Source: Flaveria trinervia
Lineage: Eukaryota; Streptophyta; Magnoliopsida; Asterales; Asteraceae
DNA: 64,000 nt
Reading direction: 5' to 3'
Assembly (NCBI GenBank): GCA_025506515.1
Contig: CM046458.1
Location: 43,922,574-43,986,573 of the forward strand
Both the position numbers and the translations under genes were made by a program. Position 1 is the stretch's first letter, and each line of letters opens with the position of its first letter. Below are positions 34,929-45,156 of the stretch, in pieces. Under the pieces are notes generated by a model. The model made no database searches, was not told the DNA's origin, and saw nothing but the letters and a program-made list of their open reading frames with translations.

Positions 34929-35145
34929 GTCTCATGGATGGGGGAACAGCTCAGTGTCCAATTCCCCAATACAGAGCTCCCATCCATACATTGCCAACCA
35001 AATCTTCAGAGACTCATTACCAGGCCAGTGCTTATATGGTCATCTTCTCAACTGATCAAGAAGGAAAAAGACCAACCATTCTGCCAACAATAAGTGGGAA
35101 AATAAATCAATTAGAGGTTTTGGCTGCATTGGTTCAGGGGGAGTT
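34929..35145 (+). other. 3' non-coding region and polypurine tract of A
   Basis: Non-coding and conserved with B and D, ending CAGGGGGAGTT (35135-35145) directly against the 3' LTR. Confidence 0.88.
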
Positions 35146-36120
35146 TGTTGGACCAAAAGAACCAATGAGCCAAGATCAGAAAACCTCTAAGTCCCACATG
35201 ATATCACAACAACTGCTGAAGGCTTCATCAGCAGTTTGACAAGTGCTGAAGACTTCAACAACTGAAGAACACAAGTGCTGAAGCTGAAGACTAAAGTGCT
35301 GAAGCTCAACAGCTGAAGAACACAAGTGCTGAAGCTCAACAGCTGAAGAACACAAGTGCTGAAGCTGAAGACTAAAGTACTGAAGGTCAACAGCTAAAGA
35401 ATACAAGTGCTGAAGCTGAAGATCAAAGTACTGAAGTACAACAGCTGAAGAGTCCACAAGTGCTGAAGATCAACAACTGATGTACAAAGTCTGAAGACAA
35501 AGACTGAAGACATCAGCTGATGACATCTACTGAAGTCATCAGCTGATGAAACGTCTGAAGTTCAAGTCTGAAGACCAAGTACTGAAGTTTTAGTACATTG
35601 TCACAACAGCTGAAGAGTACTTCTTCAGTAGTTGTGATATCAGTAGTTTTATGTTCTTACTTTCAGTAGTTTTGTAAAACGACTGAGGAGCTTGTTCTTC
35701 AGTCGTTGTAGTTTCAGTAGTTTCTTTTCAGTAGTTGTAGTAACTGATAACACTTAGTATTTTTGTAAGAAGATGTCAGCTGTTTTGACATCTTCAGTAG
35801 TTGTGTTTCAGTTGTTTAAATAATTCTGTTAGATGTCACTATCAAGTGACATCAGCAGACGTCACATCTTCTATATAAGGAATGTTCCACCACGACATTC
35901 CTATATAACGGATGATTGACCTGATTGTATGGGTGACATTTTACCACCACGAAAGCGTGTGATTGAATGAAATATTCTTTTTGCAGAAACTTTCACTCTC
36001 TATAACTAATTCTGTTAATTGCAATATCTTTGGTATTCTTGCTCGAATTATGCTAGTTGGTACTCTATTCCGCTGCTGAAATCATTCGAATCGATCAAAC
36101 TAGATGCTGAGATCCTATCA
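35146..36120 (+). repeat. 3' LTR of element A
   Basis: 975 bp, TGTTGGACC to CCTATCA. The promoter block has a perfect inverted repeat (arms 35832-35840 and 35845-35853), ACGTCA at 35859-35864 and TATATAAGG at 35872-35880. Confidence 0.93.
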
Positions 36121-36125
36121 ACCAC
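36121..36125. repeat. Right target-site duplication of element A (ACCAC)
   Basis: Repeats 1503-1507. Host element G resumes here. Confidence 0.93.
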
Positions 36126-36420
36126 AAATGATATGTCGGTAGATTCAACACAAGTGATGATTAGACCTGACTGGTGATCTCAAGATCAAACTAAGTTGTT
36201 CAACTGACTGTGGGCTGCCATCTTATCACTGGTTAACACAATCAACAATATTCCAATAAGGGGTAATGAGCATGTAAACGCCACAAATGTGTGCGGATGA
36301 CCATAAATAGAGCAAAGCACGAAAAAATGAAACACAAATGCTATCAAGCTAATAACATATGTTGTTGGTACATTCTATGCAAAAGAAAATTTAGCTGCTC
36401 TAACAAAAAGATAGGTTGTG

Positions 36421-36531
36421 TGCCTCTCTGCAGTGCGATGGCACTGACCTGAGGATAAGCATAACCTAGATGTTCTAGAATTCATTGTTATTTACTGCCT
36501 CTCTGTTGTGCGATGGCACTGACCTGAGGAT
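36421..36531 (+). repeat. 36-bp direct repeat, two copies 75 bp apart
   Basis: TGCCTCTCTG followed by TGCGATGGCACTGACCTGAG occurs at 36421-36456 and 36496-36531 with two mismatches. There is no coding potential. Confidence 0.85.
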
Positions 36532-37107
36532 TGGCTTCTCTTTGAAAGCTCTAAGAATAGTCTCTTCTAGTAAAAATACCCGTAGGCCGCTCAAAAGCTC
36601 CTGAGGAATGTTGATTACCATATAAGTGTGGGATCCAAAATGTTAGTTGAAATAATTAAACCTAAAACTATCACCAGTTTGTGTCTAAAGTCTGTGTATG
36701 GATTTAAGAGGACAAATATACTGATAATCATTGTGGCTACAATTCTTGAAAGTTCAAATCAATGTGGGAATCTAATAGTACCAGTGTGATTTCCTAAATT
36801 TGCTAATGACTCTGGATGAAAACCAAGAATTGAGCATCAAAAGGTTTTGATAACAAGTCCCAAATGATTTGACTTGCCTGTATGATTCCAAAATTGAATT
36901 GGTCCAGGTGTGGTCAAACTAAATTGAAGCTGCCTATTCTGGAACCAAATCCAGTAGATGTCTATCTTAGGATTTATCTCTTACAAAAAGTCAAAAAGAA
37001 GTTTTATTTTTGTATTTAGTTTAAGTTTCTTGTTAGTTAGTCATTTTAGTTTGTTTGTTCATCGGACTATATCATGAAAATCAGTATGGGATTAACTCAC
37101 CTAAAAG

Positions 37108-37242
37108 GGTCATGTCTGAGATGGCCACATGTGTTTTCAAAGTTTAAAAGGGTCACATCTGAGGTGACTAAATTGTTTAAAAGGATCACGTCTGAGGTGA
37201 TCAACAAGTTTTCAAGTTAAAATGATCATATCTGAGATGATC
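37108..37242 (+). repeat. Tandem hairpin repeats, four units
   Basis: Units of the form GATCAC, GTCTGAG, GTGATC occur at 37108, 37151, 37184 and 37224, each a 6-bp stem with a 7-base loop. Paired bases often change together (GGTCAC with GTGACT, GATCAT with ATGATC). Three units recur at 54855-54955 in the second G copy. Confidence 0.8.
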
Positions 37243-37295
37243 AAATGCTCATAATGTTAATTTCAACAGGTAAAAAGGGTTTAAGTGCTAAATGT

Positions 37296-37450
37296 TCATA
37301 AGTGTAACCCATTCGCACGACTGGATCATAAGTATGGACCAACCATGCGAATGGATCCCATTCGCATGACTGGACATGAGATTGATCCATTCACCCGAAT
37401 GGCTTATGAGAATGATCCATTCGACCGAATGAAAGGGTGCGAATGAGTCA
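37296..37450 (+). repeat. G-family palindrome array, upstream block
   Basis: Degenerate copies of the CGCACGACTG / CGCATGACTGG / CGAATGGATC type, interrupted by element D at 37450 and continuing at 49438. Confidence 0.78.
37446..37450. repeat. Left target-site duplication of element D (AGTCA)
   Basis: AGTCA before the D 5' LTR is repeated at 49438-49442. Confidence 0.92.
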
Positions 37451-38133
37451 TGGTGGACCAATAGAACCAATGAGCCTGATCTGAAAAACCTCTAAGTCCC
37501 ATAGACATTACAACTACTGAAGAAGATCTCAACAGCTGAAGACATCAGCTGATTACAAGGTTTGAAGACAAAGTCTGAAAGTAAAGTACGGAAGACAAAG
37601 TCTGAAAGTAAAGTACTGAAGACAAAGTCTAAAGCTATCAGCTGAAGACAAAGACTGAAGACCAAAGTGATCACTAGTTGTCACAACAGCTGAAGTTATT
37701 AACTTTAGTAGTGTGATGATTTCCTTTCAGTACTTGTAATTTACTTTTCAGTAGTTATAGTTTCAGTAGTTGTAGTGTAGTAGTTTTATATTTTTGTACT
37801 TAGCATTCTCTGAGATGTAATCAGTAGTTGAGAACATTCTCAGTAGTTTGCATAGTTTCGGTAGTTTGAATAATTCTGTTAGATGTCACTATCAAGTGAC
37901 ATCAGCAGACGTCACATTTCCTATATAAGGAATGTTGACCTAGTTGTAACGTGTGACATTGAGCCACCATGAAAGCATATAAATGAAATATTTCTTTTGC
38001 AGAATTCTCTCTTTCTATAACCGTATACTGTTACATTGAATTTCAATTGTGTTCTTGTGAATTGTTTAATTCATTGTTCGAATTTCGCTACAATACTCTC
38101 TAATTAATCAAACTTAGATCACTGATCCTAACA
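37451..38133 (+). repeat. 5' LTR of element D
   Basis: Starts TGGTGGACCAATAGAACC (the 3' LTR has TGTTGGACCAAAAGAACC) and ends GATCCTAACA. It has CTGAAG units followed by TTCAGTAGTT units. Confidence 0.93.
37882..37929 (+). promoter_or_regulatory. LTR promoter of D: perfect inverted repeat, ACGTCA box, TATA box
   Basis: Arms GATGTCACT (37882-37890) and AGTGACATC (37895-37903) form a perfect 9-bp stem with a 4-base loop. ACGTCA follows at 37909-37914 and TATATAAG at 37922-37929. Only a few bases separate the blocks, and their order is identical in A and F. Confidence 0.72.
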
Positions 38134-38135
38134 AA

Positions 38136-38147
38136 TGGTATCAGAGC
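38136..38147 (+). other. Primer binding site of element D (tRNA-iMet)
   Basis: TGGTATCAGAGC two bases after the LTR end. Confidence 0.95.
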
Positions 38148-38362
38148 AGGTTAATCATTGATCGATTTAACAACTGATCATTGAAACTGCTATTTCGATA
38201 TCTAAGTTTGATTAAATTAGCATATTTGCAAGAATTGGTTATAGATCTTTGAATTTCTGCTGCTTTCGATTATTTGCTTTGAGTTTTCTCTTGGTTCATA
38301 TTGGTTTGTTGTGTTTTGTTCTAAATCAGTTAAAACTTAATTGAATTTGGTTGAATCTAAGA

Positions 38363-41225
38363 ATGACTACTCCTTCTAATGACCCTCACAATACCGGTTC
38401 CTCAACCAAGCCTCAGATGCTGGTTAGGACTGAGTATAAAATATGGCAACGAAGAATGCTTCATCACCTGTCTATTAACAGTTTAGGTTGTTGGAAATCT
38501 ATGGTACATGGTCCACACAAGCCTATGGTGAACAATCCGGAAACCAACCAAATGGTTCCGAAGAATAAGGAACAATACTCAGATGAGGATCGAAAACTGT
38601 TTGAGATTGATGATGGAATGCTGGTCATGGCACTGCCGAATGAAATCTATTCTGGGCTTATGCATCATGAAACTGCTCATGACCTCTGGAATGCATTGAA
38701 AGAACAATTTGGTGGAACAGATGAGGTCTTAGCAAACAACAGAGAAATCCTTGCCCAACAATATGAGACATTCTCTCATAGGAAGGGTGAGACACTGACT
38801 CAACAGTTTGAGCGTTTTTCCTGTTTGATCTTTGAGCTGAAAATGGTCAAACATGAATACACTAATAGCCAGATGAACAACAGATTCCTCAGATCACTGC
38901 CTAAGAGATGGGACACATATACCATTGTCCTACGCTCCAGTGCAAATCTGGATAGCCTATCTCTCACCCAACTCCATGGGAAACTGCTTACATTTGAAAG
39001 AGAGATAGAGCAGAAAAGGAAACTGGCATCATGAGGAAAGCTCACTGATGACTTTGTACCAGGGAACACTGCCTTGGTTGGTCATGAGTCAGAATATGCT
39101 GCATCAGAAAGCCATTATGATGAGCATATAGATTTCTCTCAAATAGTTCTGATCATGCATTTGTTAGGGTTGATAGTCAGTCAGGCTGTAATAGTGACAA
39201 TTTGTGCTTCATTATGGATGATTTGAAAGGTATTGCTGATGATGACTTAGAAGAGATGGATATTCTGAGCCAAATGGCCTTGAATAAATATCAAATCTCA
39301 AAAGTTCTACAAGAGAACTGGTAGGAAATTTCTAGGACTCTCTGGCAAAACCAAAGTTGGTTTTGACGAGAGTAAGTTTAGGTGTCACAATGCCACAGGC
39401 TTGGGCACTTTGCAAGTGAGTGTAGTTCAACTGGATCTAACTCCTCTGCACCTTTGAGACTTTTCCAAGCAATATTTCACAAAACAGAGGGCAACATCCT
39501 GCTAGTTCTGGTCATCATTTACAACCTATATCTCCTGCATATTTTTTCCCTCAAGGTCCAATGTCATATCCATGTCCCTGCTATTATATGCCTCAGCCAA
39601 ATCAAGTTCAAGTTCCTATTGCACAACAACCTCAAGCCTTACCTGAGCCTCTACCATCTCAATCATCTAAATCACAACCTCATCACAGCTTCTTCACCCC
39701 TGGTGTTGTTGACTGGAGCAGTTTACCAGATGATCTCTCTGGTAATGAGCAATTATTTGCTGGTGATGGTCAACATGGTGGTGAACATCCTTTTGGGAAT
39801 CTAGCTCTCATGGCCCTGGAGTCTACTGAGAGTTCATGCTCCAATGCAAAGGTATCCTCTGAGGCTAAGGCCAAGCTATGTTATGAATCTTGCATAGCTG
39901 CATTTATCTCTATTAGAGAGGCAAATGTAGCTTTAATTAATCAAAATCTTGAGCTTGAGCAAACTATTTCCAAAAGAAAAGCTGAATATGAGTCTATCCT
40001 TAAGGATAAAGATGATGAGATTTATAAGCTTAAATGCCAATTAAATGATGAAAAGGCTAAGCTAGAGGTCATTCTTGAGAACCACAGAGAACTCAAAGAA
40101 AAACTTGTAGTTACCCAAGTTGAGTGTGACCGCTGGGTATCATCCTGCTAAGGATTTGAAATGCTGCTCAGCAAGCAATCTGCTTCGAATGTGAAGTTTG
40201 GAATAGGTTACAACCACATTGCACCACCTATAGATTTTACTCCAAAATCAATAGTAAAACCTAAAGGTGAAAGTAATTTCCAAACCACATCATCATGTGC
40301 ATCATCCTCAAGTGATCATCCAAAATCACAAGATGAAATCAGTGTTGATACCTCAGCAAATCAAATGCTAGATGGGTCAACTACTGATAAGCACATGAAG
40401 CTGAGTACTTCAGATGTTGTCCCTCAAGTACCTCAAGCACTGAAGGGAAAGACACAACATCTGAAAAGCATTTCAAATCAGCTGAAATAAAAGGATTAAC
40501 AACTGTTGATAGAGAACTATGAAGAACAAGTCTTCGGTTGTTATAGATCCTTCAGTACTTAACACAAGTACTGAAAGGAGGAAAGTACTAAAGAGCACAA
40601 CTTCAGTAGTTTCCACATCAGCAGTTGATCAATTCAAGATGAAGAATAAGCCATGTGAAATATGTGGTAAATTCAATTATCTTTCTCATGAATGTTGGTA
40701 CAGAAAGGGTTCCAAACTCAATAGAGAAAAGCTCATTAAAATCTAGATGGATGAAATGAAAAATGAGTTTGAGACCAAGTTTGTACCATAGTCATCCCAA
40801 TGTGATAAACCCAAGCCTTCATCCAAATCCAAAAGAAGGATAGGGTTTATCATAAAACAGCTGATAGTTCTCCTCATGATAAACATCAGACTAAGTCTAT
40901 GATATTCAAGGAGGAAATGGTGGGCCACAGGAACTCATCATACACAAGTACTGATATGTCACAAGAGCTGAAAGCTTTGGCTACAAATCAAACACAACTT
41001 GTTATGATGGTTCAGCATTTGTTGGGGAGAGTTAACCAACTAGATGCACCTGTGATCAAACCACTGAAAAGGCATTCCAAGCCCAAATCCAAGGAATCCA
41101 TATCAGCACCATCTCCTTCTTCATCAGCTGTTAATCATAAGAAACAAGTTATGGTTAAATCTGTTGATGAAAACAAACCAAAACCAAAAAGGTTTAGGTC
41201 TCAAAACCTAACTAGTTCTTTATGA
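38363..41225 (+). pseudogene. gag of element D
   Basis: ATG at 38363 (MTTPSNDPHNTGSS). The first 223 codons are uninterrupted and include the UBN2-like region, but a short deletion near 38615 removes part of the DAKAHGIL segment seen in B. TGA at 39032-39034 replaces a TCA seen in F. Knuckle 1 near 39380 is frameshifted. 39561-40151 is open, with a Pro/Gln-rich linker and a coiled coil (LELEQTISKRKAEYESILKD). Knuckle 2 reads CEICGKFNYLSHEC, with Tyr in place of the zinc-binding His. TAG at 40744 replaces CAG. The end is frameshifted relative to B but keeps the same stop region before pol. Confidence 0.87.
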
Positions 41226-41228
41226 TAA

Positions 41229-44200
41229 ATGCAGGGTTCTTCAGCATGCCAAAGGAGCATCTGGTATGTAGACAGTGGAGGATCTATGCATATGACTGGG
41301 AGCAGTTCTCTTCTTAATGACTACTCTCAAGGAAAGAAGGGATTTGTTTCATTTGGAAATGATGCCAAGGGTTACATCATCGGGAAAGCATATGTGTCTC
41401 ATGGAGATATCAGATTTGATGATGTTAACCATGTGGAGAATCTCAAGTATAATCTACTGAGTGTGAGTCAGATGTGTGATAAAGGCATGTTGCACTTTTC
41501 ACAAGCCAGAACTGCAGGATTCTGTCTTCCCAAGTTCTGAGGCTGATTGACAAGCTATTGGATGATCATACTCTCCTGAAGGCCAACAGGATTGGAAGAG
41601 TATATGCCTTGGATTTGTCAAAGAAGATTGATTTGAAGGACCATCCTTGTCTGTTCTCCAAAGCCTCTCCTCAGGAATCTAAACTGTGCAATAGAAGGCT
41701 GGGTCGTGTTAATCTCAAAAACATGAATCAACTGATCCACAATAGTTTAGTGTGAGGTCTACCAATACAGGAGTTCCACTGTGATGAAACATGTGCTGCT
41801 TGTTTAAAAGGAAAACAGCACAAAGTCTCATTCCCTCCTATTGAAGAACCTAAGTCCACTGCCTGCTTGCAGTTACTGCACATGGATCTATTTGGTCTTG
41901 TGAGAGTGATGAGCATGGCAAAGAAGAAATACTGTCTGGTAATTGTGGATGATTACTCCAGATTTGTATGGACTTTCTTCTTGCATTCAAAGGTTGAGGT
42001 TGCTCAGACGATTATAATCTTTGTGTTGTTTGTTGAGAAGCAGTATTCCCTATCAGTCAAGTGTATAAGGAGTGATAGTGGAACTGAGTTCAGAAACCAT
42101 ACACTTGATGATTTTTATCTATCAAAAGGAATCAAGAGGCAGTTTAGCATCCCAAGGACTCCAGAACAAAATGGAGTAGTGGAGAGAAAGAACAGGACCC
42201 TAATTGAAGCTGCAAGGTCTATGTTGGCTGACTCTGGTTTGCCATTGACCTTTTGGGCTGAAGCTGTTAACACAGCTTGCTATGTGCAGAATAGAGTGTT
42301 AGTAAATCAAAGGTTGATGAAGACTCCATATGAAGTTCTACATCATTTGGCTCCTCTAATTTCATTCTTCAAAGCCTTTGGGTGTCCTTGTTTCATTCTC
42401 AACACAAAGGATCAACTCCACAAATTTGATCCTAAGGTGGATGCAGGGTATTTTGTAGGTTATTCATCCACATGTAAGGCTTACAGAGTCTTCAACTGTA
42501 GAACAAAGATAGTTGAATAAACCTTGCATGTGAAATTCAATGAATCTCCTAAGGATAAAATTCCACAAAACCTTGTGGAGTTGTTTGATCTGGACATACT
42601 GCAATATGTTCCTTATCAACCTCCAGCTGTTGCAGATCATGTGGATAAATCATCTTCTGCAGCAAGTCTTCCACCCGTGGTACTGAAGATGATGATGATG
42701 ATATCAGTACTCACCTTTTCAAGTTTAGTGACCAACTGCCTGAGTCTGCTAAACTTGATGTTCCTGTAGCTTTGTAGCTCCATCCACAACAAATGCTGAT
42801 GAGATTTCTGACTCCTCTACATCATTTGACTTGCCATCTAATACTTGGTTTCAAGAATCTGGATCACCATCTGCTGCTGCTGAACCGGCTACAAACACTT
42901 GCACTGTTCTTATAGTATACCAAGAGCTGAAGAATCACCCCATGTCTCAAATCATTGGTGATATCAATGCTGGTGTCTCAACCAGAAGTCAATTGTCTAA
43001 CTTCTACTTCTATGCTTTCTTCATCAGCTAGAGCCAAAGAACTATCATGTTGCTTTGAGAGACAATGGATGGGTTGAAACCATGCAGCTTGAGCTACTTC
43101 GTTCAAAAGCAGCAAGTGTGGGAACTGGTTCCTCTACCCCCAGGTAGTGTGCAATAGGCACTAAATGGGTGTTTAGGAATAAAACTGATGAAAATGGGCT
43201 TATTGTCAAGAACAAGGCTAGACTGGTTGTACAAGGGTTTTCACAAGAAGAAGGTATTGATTATGATGAAACCTTTGCCCCTGTAGCCAGACTAGAGGCA
43301 ATTAGATTGTTCTTAGCCTATGCTGCATTCCACAATCTTAAAGTTTTTCAAATGGATGTCAAAAGTGCATTTTTATATGGTAAAATAAAAGAAGAGGTTA
43401 TGTGTGTCAACCACCAGGGTTTGAGGACAATAAACATCTGATTGGGTGTATCAACTTGATAAGGCTCTTTATGGGTTGAAGCAAGCTCCTAGAGCCTGGT
43501 ATGAAACACTTTCAAATTTTTTCTTAAAAATAATTTCACTAGAGGGTCCATAGATAAAACTTTGTTTATAAGAAAGTGGATCAGCATAAGCTACTTGTTC
43601 AAATTTATGTGATGATATTATTTTTGCATCCTCTGATCCCCAGTTGTGTGATGATTTTACAATTTAATGAAACAAAGTTTGAAATGAGTGCAATGGAGAA
43701 TTACAGTTCTTTCTAGGCTTGCAAATCAAACAAAAGGCTGATGGAACCTTTATTCATCAATCAAAATATACAAAAGAACTTTTGAATAAGTTTGATTTAA
43801 AATTGTAAGCCCTGTTCTACTCCCATGTGCAACACCACCAACTGGATGCAGATCAGAAAGGTAAAGCTATTGATGAAACACTTTACAGATGTATGATTGG
43901 GTCCTTGATGTACTTAACAGCTTCTAGACCAGATATCATGTTTGCAACTTGTGTTTGTGCTAGATTTCAGGCTGCTCCTAAAGAGTCTCATTTGATTGCA
44001 GTCAAGAGGATCTTTAGATATCTGCAAGGTACACAATCTCTAGGTCTTTGGTATTCCACTGGACACTCATGCAAATTAGTTGCTTTTTCTGATAGTGACT
44101 ATGCAGGGTGTAAGTTAACCAGAAAGTCAACTTCTGGTGGATGTCAATTCCTAGGCAACTATTTGATTCTTGGCAGAGTAAGTAAGAAACAAACATCTGT

Positions 44201-44544
44201 TGCTACATCCACTGCTGAAGCAGAGTACATTGTTGCTGCAAGTTGTACATCTCAGGTACTCTGGCTTCAAAACAATTATTGGATTATGGCATTATAGAGA
44301 CTAAGACTCCATTATTAATGGATAGTGCTTCAGCTCTGTGTATTGTCAAGAATCCAGTCCAGCACTCTAGGACCAAACATATAGAGATCCGACACCATTT
44401 TATTAGGGATTGTTTTGAAAAAGGTCTGATTGATCCAACGTTTGTGCCTAGTGCTGATGAGCTTGCAGATATATTTACTAAGCCTTTGGATAGTTCAACT
44501 TTCCAAACCTTGTGTTAAGGCTTGGTATGCTGCAGCTAGAATAA
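41229..44544 (+). pseudogene. pol of element D: PR, IN, RT, RNaseH
   Basis: The pol frame opens at an ATG (41229) with MQGSSACQRSIWYVDSGGS. 41867-42520 is an uninterrupted integrase core with HMDLFG, IRSDSGTEF and NGVVERKNRT, i.e. the D,D,E triad, though the usual DNG is DSG. RT starts in the frame of 43169-43441 (FAPVARLEAIRLFLAYAA, DVKSAFLYGK). One missing base near 43612 destroys YVDD. RNaseH (43827-44297, 44243-44518) keeps SDSDYAG, STAEAEY and MDSASA but is frameshifted near 44270 and at its end. The intended stop is TAA 44542-44544, as in B. Confidence 0.88.
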
Positions 44545-45090
44545 GTGATAACTACTGATGATCTCAGTAAACAAGTACTGATGATCATTAGTAACATGTC
44601 ACAAATATGTACTGATTCTGTTAAAAGAAACTGATGCAGTTACAACTACTGATGTAGTATAACTACTGATGTCAATAAAAACAGATAAGTACTGATGTCC
44701 TATGAAACAACTGAAAACAGCTAAAAAGTCTATGAGTAAGTGTTGAGGACAGTATGAAACAGCTGAAAAGCTAAGAATTGATGAAAACTACTGATGAGAA
44801 TTTTCTCTTCAGTTGTTTCCACAAACTGCTGTTTCACCCTAAACAGCTGATGACAAACCATGTCTTCAGTAGTTTCACAACTACTGATGACTAATACCAA
44901 GTCCTCAGTTGTTTACAATAGCTGAAGACAAAACCAAGGTTTTCAGTAGTTTCACAACTACTGATGACTAAAACCAAGTCTTCAGTTGTTTTCAAACGTC
45001 TGATAGTTAAAACCAAGTCTTCAGTTGTTTTCGACAACTGATGCCAACACCAACACTTTCAGTCGTTTTCTTTTCAGCCTTTTCTTAACC
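44545..45090 (+). repeat. Palindrome-rich spacer between pol and extra gene of D
   Basis: Non-coding run of AACTACTGATG and CTTCAGTAGTT in both orientations, including a perfect 9-bp stem at 44866-44887 and another near 44943. It is homologous to 13277-13934 in B and lies immediately upstream of the TATA box at 45091. Confidence 0.85.
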
Positions 45091-45156
45091 TATAAATACC
45101 TGCACTTATAGCCAAACGTTTCATTAGCCGTTTTTCAAACCTTTTCTCTCTCAACA
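45091..45156 (+). promoter_or_regulatory. Candidate internal promoter and leader of the D extra gene
   Basis: CCTATAAATACC (TATA at 45091-45098) lies 66 bp before the ATG at 45157, with a pyrimidine-rich leader. The same CCTATAAATAC box is the TATA of the G LTRs (54188, 59862). Confidence 0.62.

Larger units (their letters stand above)
1508..36120 (+). mobile_element. Copia element A, host of nested elements B and C
   Basis: A Ty1/copia LTR retrotransposon bounded by LTRs of 988 and 975 bp and by the 5-bp duplication ACCAC. Its own sequence is 1508-5998, 17705-22017 and 34466-36120. Element B interrupts the GAG-pre-integrase region and element C interrupts the extra gene. Its order is LTR, PBS, gag, PR, IN, partial RT, extra ORF, PPT, LTR. 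An internal deletion fuses RT directly to the extra ORF near 19774, so the rest of RT and all of RNaseH are missing. It cannot move by its own proteins. It belongs to the same family as B and a sister subfamily of D and F. Confidence 0.93.
36121..37450 (+). other. Spacer of element G between elements A and D
   Basis: No ORF of note. From about 36692 on (clearest from TATACTGATAATCATTGTGGC near 36717) it matches the region after the LTR at 54461 (CTGACAATCATAGTGGC), so it is G internal sequence shared by both G copies. It contains a 36-bp direct repeat, a run of hairpins and the start of the G palindrome array, listed separately. 36121-36690 has no partner in the window. Confidence 0.65.

Noticed and set aside
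36121..36700. Possible host gene fragment between A and D
   Set aside because: No frame longer than a few tens of codons, no splice-consistent exons, and the adjoining sequence recurs in the second G copy, so it is element spacer.
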